Of a stretch of 64,000 nt of DNA, positions 39,001 through 43,767 are shown piece by piece; within the stretch, counting starts at the first letter, position 1; every line of letters starts with the position of its first letter. Source of the DNA: Breviolum minutum Mf 1.05b.01 (Eukaryota; Sar; Dinophyceae; Suessiales; Symbiodiniaceae). A program made the position numbers and the translations under genes. The notes beneath the pieces are model-generated. The model searched no databases, was not told the DNA's origin, and saw nothing but the letters and a program-made list of their open reading frames with translations. Where the stretch lies: NCBI GenBank assembly GCA_000507305.1, contig DF239034.1, positions 353,613-417,612 on the forward strand, read 5' to 3'.

Positions 39001-39218
39001 AAACGCTTCCTCAACGATCAACGAGAGTCGTGCAACCGACCAAGCACAAAGCTCAAATGTCAAAGAAGTAAACGCGAAAAACAAGGAAAAGCACAGAGAG
39101 GAAAGACATTCAAATTTGGGGGAGCATGCAGGAGTTATAGCAAACAAAGGTGACTGAAGAACCTCCTCATCAAGGCCGAAGAATGCTGCATCAACAGGTT
39201 GTGGCAAACCAATGCAAG
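5208..39218 (-). CDS. Multi-exon polyketide synthase-like gene: KS-ACP-ACP-TPR (overall span)
   Basis: Short minus-strand exons, read from high to low coordinate, give one ketosynthase in order (DAAFFG, MDPMQ, GVYVG, CSASLV, GVNHLLSP, ADGYVVGEG, AQQELLREA, LLGDPIE, NPHID, SSFGFGGVNAHVVLE), then two ACP domains with GLDSLAA pantetheine motifs, then TPR-like helices and a TAA at 5210-5208. Type I polyketide synthases condense acyl units held on ACP; the TPR part suggests protein docking. Phases match across most adjacent exon pairs, which random frames would not do. Donors are a mix of GT and GC, as in dinoflagellates. The part between 24.9 and 14.55 kb is incomplete: the GSVK/NIGH block was not found. 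No acyltransferase or reductase was recognised. The start is unknown; possible earlier exons lie at 41.3 and 42.1 kb. A single gene is inferred, not proven; a join of two genes remains possible. Confidence 0.72.
5472..5591 (-). CDS. PKS-like gene, TPR exon
   Basis: Exactly 40 codons between an AG acceptor and a GC donor (AAG|GCAAGT). The protein contains CHNAALLNVKLGRWADAQ, a good match to the TPR pattern of small residues in helix A (A..L...G) followed by W.DA in helix B. TPR helices normally bind other proteins. Confidence 0.72.
5805..5904 (-). CDS. PKS-like gene, probable helical-repeat exon
   Basis: After the acceptor GTGCAG one frame reads CHFTSYGCKALAMLYNLF and continues STLELPEMVQAVR, with TPR-like spacing. 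The donor was not fixed, so the lower border is approximate. Confidence 0.5.
6020..6120 (-). CDS. PKS-like gene, probable helical-repeat exon
   Basis: After an AG acceptor at 6122-6121 the frame reads ALTLLNLSAVLGDIDHDEHG and continues with RWGLEARLEHLEQ. It fits an amphipathic helix pair as in TPR arrays. The end is approximate. Confidence 0.5.
6690..6876. repeat. CAA trinucleotide repeat with an assembly gap
   Basis: Nearly perfect CAA/ACA units, with GAC-containing variants towards the right side. The single N at 6727 suggests that the true length is unresolved. It lies in the PKS-gene intron region. The poly-V, poly-C, poly-Q and poly-N ORFs here are artefacts of the repeat. Confidence 0.95.
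7307..7410 (-). CDS. PKS-like gene, TPR exon
   Basis: Acceptor GTGCAG and donor ACAT|GTTAGA bound 104 bases. The frame reads IIALSNLACAARRVKFFQKA followed by IDALAEAREIP, a TPR-type helix pair (A..LA......F..AI.AL..A). The first base completes the codon left open by the exon ending at 7864, giving glutamate. Confidence 0.7.
7864..7979 (-). CDS. PKS-like gene, TPR exon
   Basis: Begins after an AAG acceptor in phase 0, matching the preceding exon end at 8152, and ends at a GA|GTGCCG donor with two bases of a split codon. The protein includes AEQAVIGHCKMALAYLDARE, followed by ARIAMKLCE. This is TPR-like. Confidence 0.7.
8152..8277 (-). CDS. PKS-like gene, exon of the C-terminal helical region
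   Basis: A 42-codon exon with clean borders: TTTTGCCAG acceptor and CGTGAG|GTACCT donor. It reads DIYNRTWPTLMADRMSHQIE at its start. No specific family was recognised; its position places it in the segment between ACP and TPR. Confidence 0.65.
8725..8821 (-). CDS. PKS-like gene, exon between ACP2 and TPR region
   Basis: After a GAAG acceptor the frame reads SGRPEAQQRLLQCFSDKVEI and continues LPVKSAGRDEDFQ. It is helix-rich and charged. The donor is uncertain. Confidence 0.5.
9310..9370 (-). CDS. PKS-like gene, ACP2 C-terminal exon
   Basis: Starts after GTGAG at 9371 with GTTTGAGCATCC and reads FEHPSIAELSTFVSQTIED, the classic ACP helix III/IV ending (F.HP.I..L). The first base completes the codon left by the GC-donor exon at 9584, giving LPATLFEHP across the junction. 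The 3' border is approximate. Confidence 0.75.
9584..9664 (-). CDS. PKS-like gene, ACP2 core exon with phosphopantetheine serine
   Basis: The exon encodes MGLDSLAAAQLRNTLQSTFG and continues VKLPAT. GLDSL is the 4'-phosphopantetheine attachment motif, the serine being the modified residue. Borders are TTAG|AATGGG and GACGTT|GCTGTG, the latter a GC donor. Length is 81 bases with split codons on both sides that fit the neighbours. This is one of the strongest exons in the gene. Confidence 0.88.
9847..9920 (-). CDS. PKS-like gene, ACP2 N-terminal exon
   Basis: Borders are CTTCAG|CCCTGT and ACAGA|GCTGGG (GC donor). The protein is EVISGAVRAALEEDPQVDTP followed by LT, an ACP helix I plus the loop leading to the serine motif. 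The two spare bases GA plus the first A of the next exon give glutamate, so PLTE-MGLDSL joins in frame. Confidence 0.78.
10471..10502 (-). CDS. PKS-like gene, ACP1 C-terminal exon
   Basis: A 32-base exon (AAAAG|GTACCATG ... ATGCAG|GTGCGC) encoding TMMFDYPTMQ, matching the ACP consensus LLFDYPT. Its first two bases complete the codon left open at 10671. Confidence 0.75.
10671..10739 (-). CDS. PKS-like gene, ACP1 core exon with phosphopantetheine serine
   Basis: Bounded by TTCCAG|GTCTAGAC and CCAA|GTGCTCC. Encodes LDSLAAVQLRNTLQQQTSLS and LP. The glycine before LDS is split: G comes from the exon ending at 12464 and GT from this one, so the intron cuts the GLDSL motif at the glycine. Serine of LDSL is the pantetheine site. 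Confidence 0.88.
10840..11640. repeat. Degenerate tandem satellite (ACTTGCTTGACTTG... units)
   Basis: About 800 bases built from short ACTTGCTTAA / ACTTGCTTGACTTGACTTGC modules, with higher-order segments such as CATATCTAGCATGACTTGAC recurring. A single N at 11318 marks an unresolved point. The array fills much of the intron that splits ACP1. Confidence 0.93.
11684..11868. repeat. ~73-bp tandem repeat, about 2.5 copies
   Basis: Units begin CAACCCTTTCGTAAGATCG and carry CGTGTCGATCGC(A/G). Copies start near 11687, 11761 and 11833. Confidence 0.85.
11870..12035. repeat. Tandem repeat with CACCAAA(T/C)GCTG...CCTGCC(A/G)CGAAAAG units
   Basis: Three to four imperfect copies of a unit combining a CCAACATC.CCAAA block with CCTGCCACGAAAAG. 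Confidence 0.8.
12035..12358. repeat. GTGATGTGAGTGATGTGAGAT repeat
   Basis: About 320 bases of TGATGTG/TGAGATG units with variable phase, contiguous with the two arrays before it. Confidence 0.92.
12464..12554 (-). CDS. PKS-like gene, ACP1 exon before the serine
   Basis: Begins GCCAAG|GATTCACTG and ends GAATCTG|GCCTGG, a GC donor. Thirty codons plus one base; the last part reads EEAPEMDVPLVES and then the first base of glycine. EMDVPLVESG is a textbook ACP pre-serine segment (D.PL.E.G). Confidence 0.8.
12781..12843 (-). CDS. PKS-like gene, ACP1 helix I exon
   Basis: Exactly 21 codons (GTCCCAG|AGTGTT ... GCATTT|GTACAT) reading SVHVRQLLRKVVSAVVEDQA and F. The pattern LLRKVVSAVVE fits ACP helix I, and phase 0 fits the next exon. 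Confidence 0.68.
13585..13630 (-). CDS. PKS-like gene, ketosynthase C-terminal exon
   Basis: Acceptor CTGCAG and GC donor CTGGAG|GCGAGC bound 46 bases. It encodes SSFGFGGVNAHVVLE, the hallmark end of beta-ketoacyl synthases (consensus SSFGFGGTNAHVVLE). The upstream codon is split; the partner exon was not identified. Confidence 0.9.
14513..14550 (-). CDS. PKS-like gene, ketosynthase LNPHID exon
   Basis: After TTCCGAG the frame reads LNPHIDTGRLHG and stops at a GC donor (GGA|GCTAAG). LNPHID is the conserved block between the NIGH and GFGG motifs. Borders are inferred from phase and splice consensus. Confidence 0.65.
16070..16195. repeat. ~17-bp tandem repeat (CATCTGACAAGTGTCAG)
   Basis: About seven copies of CTGACAAGTGTCAGCA with small changes. 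The unit itself contains the dyad CTGACA...TGTCAG. Confidence 0.9.
20655..20855. repeat. 43-bp tandem repeat
   Basis: Four to five copies of a unit starting ACATTCGTACCGCATATG and ending with CGCACGCACA.ACCGC. The unit length is not a multiple of three, so all three minus-strand frames stay open and look like C/V/R-rich proteins; these are artefacts. Confidence 0.92.
21480..21728. repeat. GTCAGTTAGTCAATTAGTCAG repeat
   Basis: About 250 bases of degenerate 4- and 8-base units around (A/G)GTCA(G/A)TTAGTCA. Confidence 0.9.
21875..21932. repeat. GGACCAGG repeat
   Basis: Seven or so imperfect copies of GGACCAGG/GACCAGGG in a purine-rich stretch. Confidence 0.85.
22250..22405 (-). CDS. Possible CCCH zinc-finger exon
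   Basis: One minus frame reads PCLFFARERCQSGSECRYCH and then LDH. The spacing C-x8-C-x5-C-x3-H matches the CCCH finger common in dinoflagellate RNA-binding proteins (PC.FF....C..G..C.YCH..H). It lies inside the span of the PKS-like gene on the same strand, so it is either part of another transcript, a degenerate copy, or chance. Borders are unknown. Confidence 0.4.
24943..25012 (-). CDS. PKS-like gene, candidate KS exon after the GDPIE exon
   Basis: Reads CELQRRMGAIEKVHGPRPGP and VLC between a GAG acceptor and a possible GC donor. It fits the KS stretch between GDPIE and GSVK (..AL...G....P..L). No diagnostic motif, so it is a candidate only. Confidence 0.4.
25396..25461 (-). CDS. PKS-like gene, KS exon with a degenerate HGTGT motif
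   Basis: Twenty-two codons in phase 0 (GCAACAG|AACGTC ... GTCTTG|GTGAAA) ending VQANGSLLGDPIECHVL. LLGDPIE is the conserved KS block that normally follows HGTGT; here the five residues before it are QANGS, so the catalytic histidine position holds glutamine. Confidence 0.82.
26380..26655. repeat. Tandem repeat of TCGAAA...GATCGGACATG units
   Basis: Seven to eight degenerate copies of a 33-60 base unit combining TCGAAAATGAATCGGACATG with AATTCCAACGGAAATCAG. Open frames over it (SDPLSIRFRHM-like) are repeat artefacts. Confidence 0.88.
26971..27008. repeat. CA dinucleotide microsatellite
   Basis: About 19 CA units with one T interruption near 27001. Confidence 0.97.
27512..27595 (-). CDS. PKS-like gene, KS exon (AQQELLREAW)
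   Basis: Twenty-eight codons exactly, GATCAG|CTTTGC to GAACTC|GTGCC, phase 0 at both ends. Contains ERPAQQELLREAWQRSGV, matching the KS helix AQ..LI..AL..AGV that precedes the HGTGT region. Confidence 0.85.
27620..27695. repeat. AT-rich microsatellite (TA and ATAAGTTCAT units)
   Basis: TATATATA run followed by four ATATAAGTT(C/T) units. Confidence 0.9.
28303..28323. repeat. TG dinucleotide microsatellite
   Basis: About ten TG units. Confidence 0.95.
28776..28805 (-). CDS. PKS-like gene, 30-base KS exon
   Basis: Ten codons, ACCAG|GTCATG to AACTCA|GTACC, reading VMQDGRQGNS. With the preceding exon it gives GSQ-VMQDGR, the KS block GSAVNQDGRS. The very small size fits the pattern of this gene. 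Confidence 0.75.
28981..29025 (-). CDS. PKS-like gene, 45-base KS exon
   Basis: Fifteen codons, CGCCAG|GTGCTC to AGCCAA|GTGGAT, reading VLGRGDGVAIYRGSQ, the KS block (L.RGD.I.A.I.GS). Phase 0 on both sides. Confidence 0.8.
29171..29249 (-). CDS. PKS-like gene, KS exon (ADGYVVGEGCGAM)
   Basis: CTTCCAG|GCTATC to GCAATG|GTGCCC. Encodes LSRTGHSAPFNATADGYVVG and EGCGAM, the strongly conserved KS block F.A.ADGY..GEG.G. This motif alone identifies the family. Confidence 0.92.
29444..29503 (-). CDS. PKS-like gene, KS exon (GVNHLLSP)
   Basis: TGCAAG|GTGTTAATC begins with two bases that complete a glycine from the previous exon, then VNHLLSPLMFHGRCAINLPE. It is the KS segment after the nucleophile (AL.GGVN.LLSP). 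The donor could not be fixed; the sequence after LPEA soon hits a stop. Confidence 0.82.
29711..29791 (-). CDS. PKS-like gene, KS active-site cysteine exon
   Basis: GATCCAG|GCTGCTCT to TTTGG|GTGCGC, 81 bases. Encodes CSASLVAADLAANHLRRGRS and SVALAL, the KS nucleophile elbow (consensus DTACSASLVA...). The first cysteine is the acyl-accepting residue. The residue before it is split with an unidentified upstream exon. Confidence 0.9.
30857..30896. repeat. ATGACAAGAT decamer repeat
   Basis: Four copies of the 10-base unit ATGACAAGAT. Confidence 0.9.
30945..31025 (-). CDS. PKS-like gene, KS exon (MTRQSLKNSSCGVYVG)
   Basis: One frame reads DAKMTRQSLKNSSCGVYVGK, fitting the KS segment DAG....L.GS.TGVFVG that precedes the nucleophile. 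Borders are approximate. It lies about 270 bases from the 3' LTR of the copia insertion. Confidence 0.68.
31292..31296. repeat. Possible target-site duplication, left copy (TATAT)
   Basis: TATAT abuts the outer edge of the 3' LTR and the same five bases follow the 5' LTR at 38848-38852. Copia integration makes 5-bp duplications. Because the site is an AT run, the match is suggestive only. Confidence 0.5.
31297..31435 (-). repeat. 3' LTR of the copia element
   Basis: A 139-bp direct copy of 38709-38847 with no difference that I can see. On the element's strand it begins TGTGAAAATCCC and ends CTTTTCA(A). It is short for an LTR. Confidence 0.92.
31541..32353 (-). CDS. Copia element 3' ORF, function unknown
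   Basis: A 270-codon frame lies between pol and the 3' LTR; its first 23 bases overlap the end of pol. The first 60 residues are hydrophobic and may not be translated; an internal ATG at 32173 (MSQPSWSAMDIAKLAKTLSE) is a more natural start, giving about 210 residues. The protein is acidic to neutral and soluble, with a C-terminal helical part (AAFLRVYKAAFPDHVNEPVF). I recognise no family: it is not an envelope-like protein (no signal or anchor in the short form). It has no frame breaks, which suggests selection or recent arrival. It could be expressed from a spliced or trans-spliced transcript. Confidence 0.7.
   Translation of the reverse strand: MLMCPLTDLAQLGFLVKCVSFSWGHPSTCFSCVEWFSHLFAAIQPSEFKFSSRDQPFVRTMSQPSWSAMDIAKLAKTLSEAKETGLLDAALAVLNADQEREHNGRLDEMSLASWEEVSGGAMTDASKHRSVAMTGYMDRPSLAAGCAGGSALPVVPAEPVPTLSAEQWNTLETRGHGLVPPGVTMKEWADTLLDFGKFKAEKLSFVELAASKCSSKIDYCKWVISHENAKSTVQFKDLAAFLRVYKAAFPDHVNEPVFPGSQIARVFKSK
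32331..38690 (-). CDS. Copia gag-pol polyprotein with embedded methyltransferase-like domain
   Basis: One 2119-codon frame. Gag occupies about residues 1-300, with a CCHC zinc knuckle CHKCHKLGHWAREC near 313-326. The protease DSG is at about 412-414 (GVLDSGCGRTIVGAD). Residues 698-900 look like a SAM-dependent methyltransferase: VVEVFSPPRFS (motif I position), LLVLCPPCTDESGW (PC motif, as in cytosine-C5 enzymes) and FEHPTGSNMW (ExP motif). Integrase follows: H/C zinc finger LHCNLGHPP...CAIC near 956-993, then IGIDVKHL, LLDPAQ and GKTENHG with catalytic acidic residues. Reverse transcriptase shows LQLGDIKGAFLEAEP (about 1650) and VHVDDCALG (about 1750); RNase H shows HSDAAFANV and VPTNRMLADSLTK. 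The frame has no breaks. The methyltransferase call is by motif only. Confidence 0.93.
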   Translation of the reverse strand: MNLAPSFRGGHGVAPHGEVPTAAMAASSSGDVAGAMRYFSGDNEDSKEYQRWKTWVRNKILTMDKLPKAAAGAFIFTLLTGKALDCVEHLPAETYQKEGGDEVLLKLLDRRFPEKDKTDELGEMMHEIFSLKTLSGETVKGWIGRASEVFDRLKRKTNVDFPDEARGWLILNRCGLTEEQRAIVLARAGGKLTRAEIGTALRSCYPDLVLSQRKNAAVHLVEDDEINVDEPPSMEAEFEDIELLLAEHGHKPSETSPSDEFEEGDVAEILAVTWKEKRAEISRLQKARKFQQVKEMKRQFRVEVEEIKKKTKCHKCHKLGHWARECPSKGYANRSTGSKPSTTSGAPSGAAAVEAVQLQFVAAVQPTLTLTDRLRSLMEQRRDANGEVERPLDKAVISETLLVSSPGFGVLDSGCGRTIVGADTLEQFKSLWLAQDMDIPQLEPEINHFKYGNGAQETAESVVRMPVVIAGRKGTIKAAVVRGKAPLLISRPALKALRARIDFGSDQLCVFDDQVMVPLQTNEAGQYILELTGQKTDSFESDEVLLTSTDASHPEPLVETEEPEAPDYEAMLNSTATEANMTEIILSREDWGCQLVPECLPNKPRFWSYVYKRVFKDGSTGKVLGSHDFTVKDKVSKVVPSSVNHLITQFHFRLPSSVPVTVDPEAIPWRLSDHQIRQVHQQVKTCAAVQSAREHRPMVVEVFSPPRFSLVAQARGFSAKSVDIVTGTDLSIAKNRAQLKQELRDNPPELLVLCPPCTDESGWIHLNATKMDRLEFLRRKSLSRMFIKYCCELFKQQVNLSGRAMFEHPTGSNMWTYPEVVGLCKKYHPTKLHMCQFGLKIPSSPNFIRKSTRLLLSHQDMKDKLGITCPGPSVHKCHDVIAGSHPDVGPVSKFAAKYTPQFVQAVLETVPAFGQPIESLSVDWHDVPETCWELVHEIAAVTQPVHDQLLRIVKRLHCNLGHPPNSDLVRILRQGQASDQAIEIARNLECAICQNHVKPKTPPPARTDRVAGFNQQIGIDVKHLRGWKMNQKVKALNIVCHASGFQRMIPFFEPETSRLLRQLLDDNWIAWAGVPQEILLDPAQTNLADPMTGTAEDQGCTVRPIAAEAHWQLGKTENHGGWFDRILQKVIEQHSPRNKEEWLECVRQSHVKNTMINVHGVTPHQYVFGRNPIIPSDLLDEPRAIVPATVSLHDHAIEQAQQIRTTARKAVLDLQDDRAMRRALMARPRVTRDFKPGDLVAYYRGQKWIEGQLNQQGRWYGTAIVLGYVGRNLVIAHRKHIFRCAPEQLRFATSEEKALLNTPQVELLGIKDLIEGGAFKSQQFVDLTSGHYPTQGSHLAPACVEPSEIDSELATKPAESSTAMSTADAEMTTVTSPDATTQPNSPLFESPNLVEPPPFSSVPQIPVTEKPTETQAEAPPVSQSSYGPVRRRILNKDGPAALWRPPAMQQEDFAEIMKEIVPQLISQMDSEDRTPAVKRSASALEPPTEGEPPSSKAKHDEVTEVLYAACFPTIDSWSSQEVDKEVLIAEYIKKKMAKEIPHSNNAPALQAKVDAGKSKEWKTLCEKPNVLKIIYGKKAQKLKEELSHRFIGSRFVLTRKPVDEGGVVDADNLDSYDVKGRWCLQGHLDPDLDVKALEGRLQSPTLSQMGRMVLMQVLASFNWKLQLGDIKGAFLEAEPLEDRFRPLFAHQPPGGIPGVPSDAVIEILGNLYGQNDAPSAWFRTFDKEIKTLGWKASGFDSCLYTLRDSQNHLIGVLGVHVDDCALGGVGPEFEKSIEALKKRFPFRKWRTSSGEFCGAFYRQETDGSIHVNMRNFAEGIRSAKLPKGLPPETPLDPSQIRVLRAINGSLNWLTTQSRPDLAAQTSLSQQCFPNPKISHLRQANNIVRRARQHSDLSLTFRPIPMDKLTLSCHSDAAFANVGNHTQAGYVVAFIDREMNDGKMATWNPAVWKSYRLSRAVSSTLAAESQALSVATGTVEWMSLLLAETLDGAFDVRSSREVLSRRPPIVITDCKSLYDHLTSPSSPTSVEDRRTSIDITIIKESVRSCSANVRWVPTNRMLADSLTKDAGDPIDLLRSCIRSSSYQISPETEVLERQSAEKQLRLERQSSSSHVNVSSN
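38694..38708 (-). other. Primer-binding site of the copia element
   Basis: TTGGTAGCGGAGCTC immediately inside the 5' LTR on the element strand, complementary to an initiator-methionine tRNA 3' end (...CTACCA). Confidence 0.75.
38709..38847 (-). repeat. 5' LTR of the copia element
   Basis: Identical to the copy at 31297-31435. It ends next to the primer-binding site and is followed outward by TATAT. Promoter and polyadenylation signals would lie within these 139 bases, but I cannot point to a specific box. Confidence 0.92.
38982..39009 (-). CDS. PKS-like gene, 28-base KS exon (EAFQMDPMQ)
   Basis: Acceptor TTGAG at 39011-39010 and a GTGAGT donor at 38981. It encodes EAFQMDPMQ plus the first base of arginine, the KS block EA..MDPQQR. 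The copia 5' LTR begins 134 bases into the following intron. Confidence 0.8.
39163..39218 (-). CDS. PKS-like gene, KS exon (DAAFFG)
   Basis: ACGCAG|CTTGCATT to GAGGAG|GTTCTT, 56 bases, reading CIGLPQPVDAAFFGLDEE. Together with the next exon it gives FFGLDEE-EAFQMDP, matching KS FDAAFFGIS..EA..MDPQQR. Phase 0 agrees. Confidence 0.8.
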
Positions 39219-42200
39219 CTGCGTGTTTAGCATAGATGCCCTCAGAAGCGCAAAAAGAACAAGGTGAAACAAGGTTGAACATTTAGACACTTCATGGTCG
39301 ACTCAATAGCTTTCTATTCTGAAAGTTGACGAATGACCTAAAAAACACGGTTCTGGAATCATCTCAGGCAGTAGCAATACCTTTCAAGTTCTCAGGATCA
39401 TAGTACTCATCATGGTCCCAGCGCGACCTCATTAGCAACAACGTGTGGTACATTTTCAGAATCGAGACAGGCCCTCCACATTTAATGAAAAAAAATGGAG
39501 CATGCAGGAATTGGTTTGGAATATTTTAGAATTTGCAGCAACTTTCCGCTTAGCTCGTGTGGTTTGTGTCGCTGTCCTAACTCTTTGGAACCCAGACTTT
39601 GGCACTGGGGCGGCCAAGTTGGTCCCCGCTGAGAAGACGGAGCGCAAGGCGTCAAGGCCTTGGGCAATGCGGCAGAGCGAGAGATGGAGATGGAGAGAGA
39701 GACTGTCCTACGAATCTTTGTGAAAACTGAAAGTTGTTTTTGAATTGTAATTGTAATCAAATCGAGAAAATCTTTCTACCAAATTGGATCTCTTGGATCT
39801 GGGCCATGGCTGTACGATGCACCTCAGTTTTCCGCTGTCAGCTCGGACAGAGATCATCTGTGCTACAGAATTTTCTCAAACGTTTCAGTAATCTACAAAT
39901 TGTTCATGTTCAAATTTTCTACAAAATTTCCCCAAGGAGTTTCCCGTTTTTTTCCAAAAGTCCCTTGTCCACCTGAAACGATGCTCCCTCTCGGCGTTGA
40001 GCTGCAGACCTTTGACGAGAAGAGCAGACTGAGCAGACCTGAGATTTTTGAGTCAAAAAATATTCGACCGACGCTTCAAACGAGTCCACAAAGCATGCAT
40101 GAAAGCATTCATGACATTGAATGACTGCACATTTAAGGTCCCGACTTTGTTCCAGGAGTCAATTTGAAACGTTGAGACTGGCGGCTGTTGATCCAAGGTT
40201 TCAACTTTGTCTCTGATTCACGTGATTCAATTCCTCTTGCCACATGAAACTTTTTACCTCTCCCAGTCGTTGACTGAGTTAGCCTTTGGCACTTTGTAGA
40301 CGGAAAGCCTCCATTGCAAGCCAAGCATTTGACAGGACAGATCACAACGAAAGATTGATTTGCGCAGGTACGTCGAAATGACTTAGTTTGAGAATCCGTT
40401 AAATAAATATGGCTATTGTGAAAGAATTTTGAAGCGACCAAAATCATCTATTTTGATGACCTGTTGTATGAAACACGTTGACATTTGGCCATCGGTCATC
40501 GGCCCGAATACTGCTGATGATCCAAGAATTTGAAGGCCTTTGCAGTTGTGGTGCTGCAGTAGACACTGCGGGTTCCACAAAGATGTCCTCTTGCACAAGA
40601 CTCACAGCACATTTGCTGAGGAGACGGCAAGGTTTTCAAAGTCATTAAAGTCTCATCATCTTTGATCTTCATGGCAGCCTAATCCAATTCCAAAACCTTT
40701 GTAACCTTTGTGATCTTCAAATACCATGAAATACCCTCAAAATCGGACGTCAGATCTCTGTCCTGATCGGGCAATCCTTGACGTCGCCGAGCTGCACGCC
40801 ACAGCAACGCCAAAGACCTGGATCGACAATGTCTCATGCATTGCCTTGTTTGTCTCAAACCAAGAGCGCGCCGCAAAACACTGCAAGTGGCCAGGGGCAG
40901 TTTTTTAGGGCGGCAAGTACCACCAAGTTATGCGAATTTCCCATTATTTTGCCCTTTCCTACCCCATGACAAGTTCGACATGATAACATGTTCATCTCTG
41001 ACTAATTGGAAATTTCTAACCCCAAATAAATCAGGTGAGCTTGTCTCAAGAACTACGAGCTAAGATACCCCTCTTCACCTGCTCAAACACAGCAAAACAC
41101 TCTGGCAGTTTCAGAGAGCCTCCGTTCATCCTTTCCCCTACGCCTCAGTAAAACTTTGGCAAGTGCAATCTGATGAACTTGGAGAGAGAAACATGTGCTG
41201 TGAAAGAAAGACTTAAAAGATAGCGCAAGAAACAGTCAAACGGTCTATGGAAGGGACTTCATTGAATTTAATAATTAAATGACTTAAATCGCAGTGCAAC
41301 AGGCTGCTTGGCGATCGAAAGGTACTTCAAAGTGTGCTGATTTGCGGCTCAAGCCGAGGTTTCTGAGACTCAAACGCTATGGCCTGAGACTCGATTCCAA
41401 CGATGCAACGTTTCAATGCCGCGTTATGCTCCACGCGTTACTCATGCTCCAAGGCTTGAGCTGGCTGCACTGCTTCTGCACTGAGTAAACCGAAAATCTG
41501 AAAACCTGACCGAGTGACCCTAGTGACCCGTGTGACCCCATCCGACTGCATGTCAGGTGAGCAAAAATCTCTTCAGATGCTGGCTAGGCGGTGTAGGACC
41601 ACAAATCGCGGCCTCAGTTTGCTGGAGCTAGCGGAGGTACCTTGACAGACCTGGACACAGGTGTAAAAATTGTAAAACAGCAGAAGTTAAAATCTTGTTC
41701 GAATTATGTACGCAGCCATACTGAATGCTTTTGAGCGCACATTTATGTGTTCTCGCGGTAGTTTTGCTACCATTTTCCCCTGTGGTTCCTTGCAAACAGC
41801 TCAGCGAAGGCGGCCTTGCCGGCAAGTCAATTCTACAGTCTTTTAGCATCTTTTAGCCATGTGCCTTGAGGGGTTCCTTTCACATGATGGCGCTGAACCG
41901 AATTCAGATTTTGGAGATTTGAGAGGGTTTGTGGCTCAGCACATGCGAAGAAAAAGTATGGGCCTCTTCCACACCCAGCACATGCAAGGCTGCATTCCTG
42001 AGAGGTTTGAAATTTCTCGGAAAAATACCCAAATGCCTGGAAGACTTTAGCATCCCCCTGCACGGTGCAAGTCCAACAATCAAAACTTCAGCATCCAGCA
42101 AGTTCTGAGCGGCTGCCACTACATCCACAGAGGGCATCCTGCTGTTTTTTGTCCTGCAGAATTTGCCGAAATCGGGTCAGTGCCCTAAACTCTGGCAATT

Positions 42201-43767
42201 TGTTCATAATCTTTCAATGAGTGAGTTGAACAAAGACTACAAATGCTAAGACTAATCAAAAATAATCTACGACACATATTGTTAGTCATCTGAAACTTCA
42301 ACTGCAAAGAAAAGTTTTGATTTCATTTCATCAGGACAAATATCTTGCAGGAATTCAAAATGTAGAGCGTGAAGTCACTGATCGCAGCACTCCAACTCAA
42401 ATCTGCCATTCCTACTGCTGTTCAACACAGCCCAACGTTCAAAAAAACGACGAGATTGTCTCCAAACATTCAGACCTGGTTCAGATTCGATCTCACAAAA
42501 AAAGAAACGAGTAAAAAACTTCGTCTTGGCTTTCGGCTCGCTGTTGGGCCTTGAGAGACATCAACGCTTTATGCCAAAGGTAATGTTGAAGCGATTTAGG
42601 TAATTACATAATGTGCAAGTAAAACCGCCCAAAGTCCTGGAGGAAACATGCCTACATTAAGTTTGTTCTTGCGCCGTCTTTGAACCCAAACAACGGAGTA
42701 AAAACGGAAACAGCACCAATGCGGCAATTGCACAAAACAAGATTGAACACCGGAAATATGCTGCATCGGCTTTGCATGAATGAAAATCTACGTTGGCGTT
42801 GCAGGAATGAACATCCGTGTTGGAAAATATGAATGGAAGCTCAGCTCAATTTCTCATTCATTCAAACGAAAAAGGCGAAAGGCGGCTGCACGCAGGTTTG
42901 ATTCAAATCCAGTTTTGCAGGAAAACTGTTTGTTTGAATTCTGATTTTGAAGTCCGGTTGAAACGCAAGGTTCGGTAAAGCTTTCAGTGCGTTTTTTAAC
43001 AGGGAAGTCAAAGGAAAAGCAAACAAACAAAGACAAACAAAGAAACAAACCACAACAGTTCCAGCCACCACACAGTGGGTAGCCATAACAGGCACACGCA
43101 ACAAAGTCAGTCCAAAGGTCAGTTGAGTGTTTACTCGGCTAAGAACTATCAAAGTCAAAATGTTTTGAATAACATTGATTCTTCAGCCGAGCTAGTTTAG
43201 AAATTTTATTTCAAAAATTCGAACAGTTTAGGCTAAAGACGAACGTTTCGAAGGACAAAGAAAACAACCACATGGCAACAGTCAGGCCTTCTGATGGATG
43301 TTGATCACGTATCTCGATGATCAGGCAATGTGCACCGGCTAGTTAGCACTGTTTTCACTCATACTTGCACATACATGCATTGCATTCCAACTTGCATGGT
43401 TGCTGCATTGGCTTGAAACACTTTAGAAGGTAAATCCGAGGCCAAGGTCAAGGATCTGTTTCCAGGTGTACGGGTGCTCTGCACGGGGCAGCCAGAGCGA
43501 GACTTATCGCCAAAGTGTCAAACCTGGCAATTACCTTTAATGACATCACACTTTGCTTGTTGAATGTCACCAACAACTTGTTCCTGCAACTACAACGGTT
43601 CATGAACTAAGCAAATTTACAATGTAGAAGCAAAAAACCATTGTGACATCTTCCAATGAGAGGAGGCACAACTATTTCAGTGAGAGGAGGTTGGGGCACG
43701 TCTTCTTGTTGCTCGCGTGAAGATAATGAATAAATTTTTAGATTCTTATTGTGCTTTTGGGCCTACG
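39219..43767. other. 5' part of PKS-like gene region; only weak exon candidates
   Basis: Minus-strand candidates are a short piece at 41307-41339 (AHFEVPFDR, like the KS block EVP..RWD) and one near 42056-42137 (LLDAEVLIVGLAP, like the KS start IAIVG.A). A further exon-like stretch lies at 43440-43500 (HPYTWKQILDLGLGFTF), family unknown. No promoter could be identified. The rest shows no gene. Confidence 0.35.
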
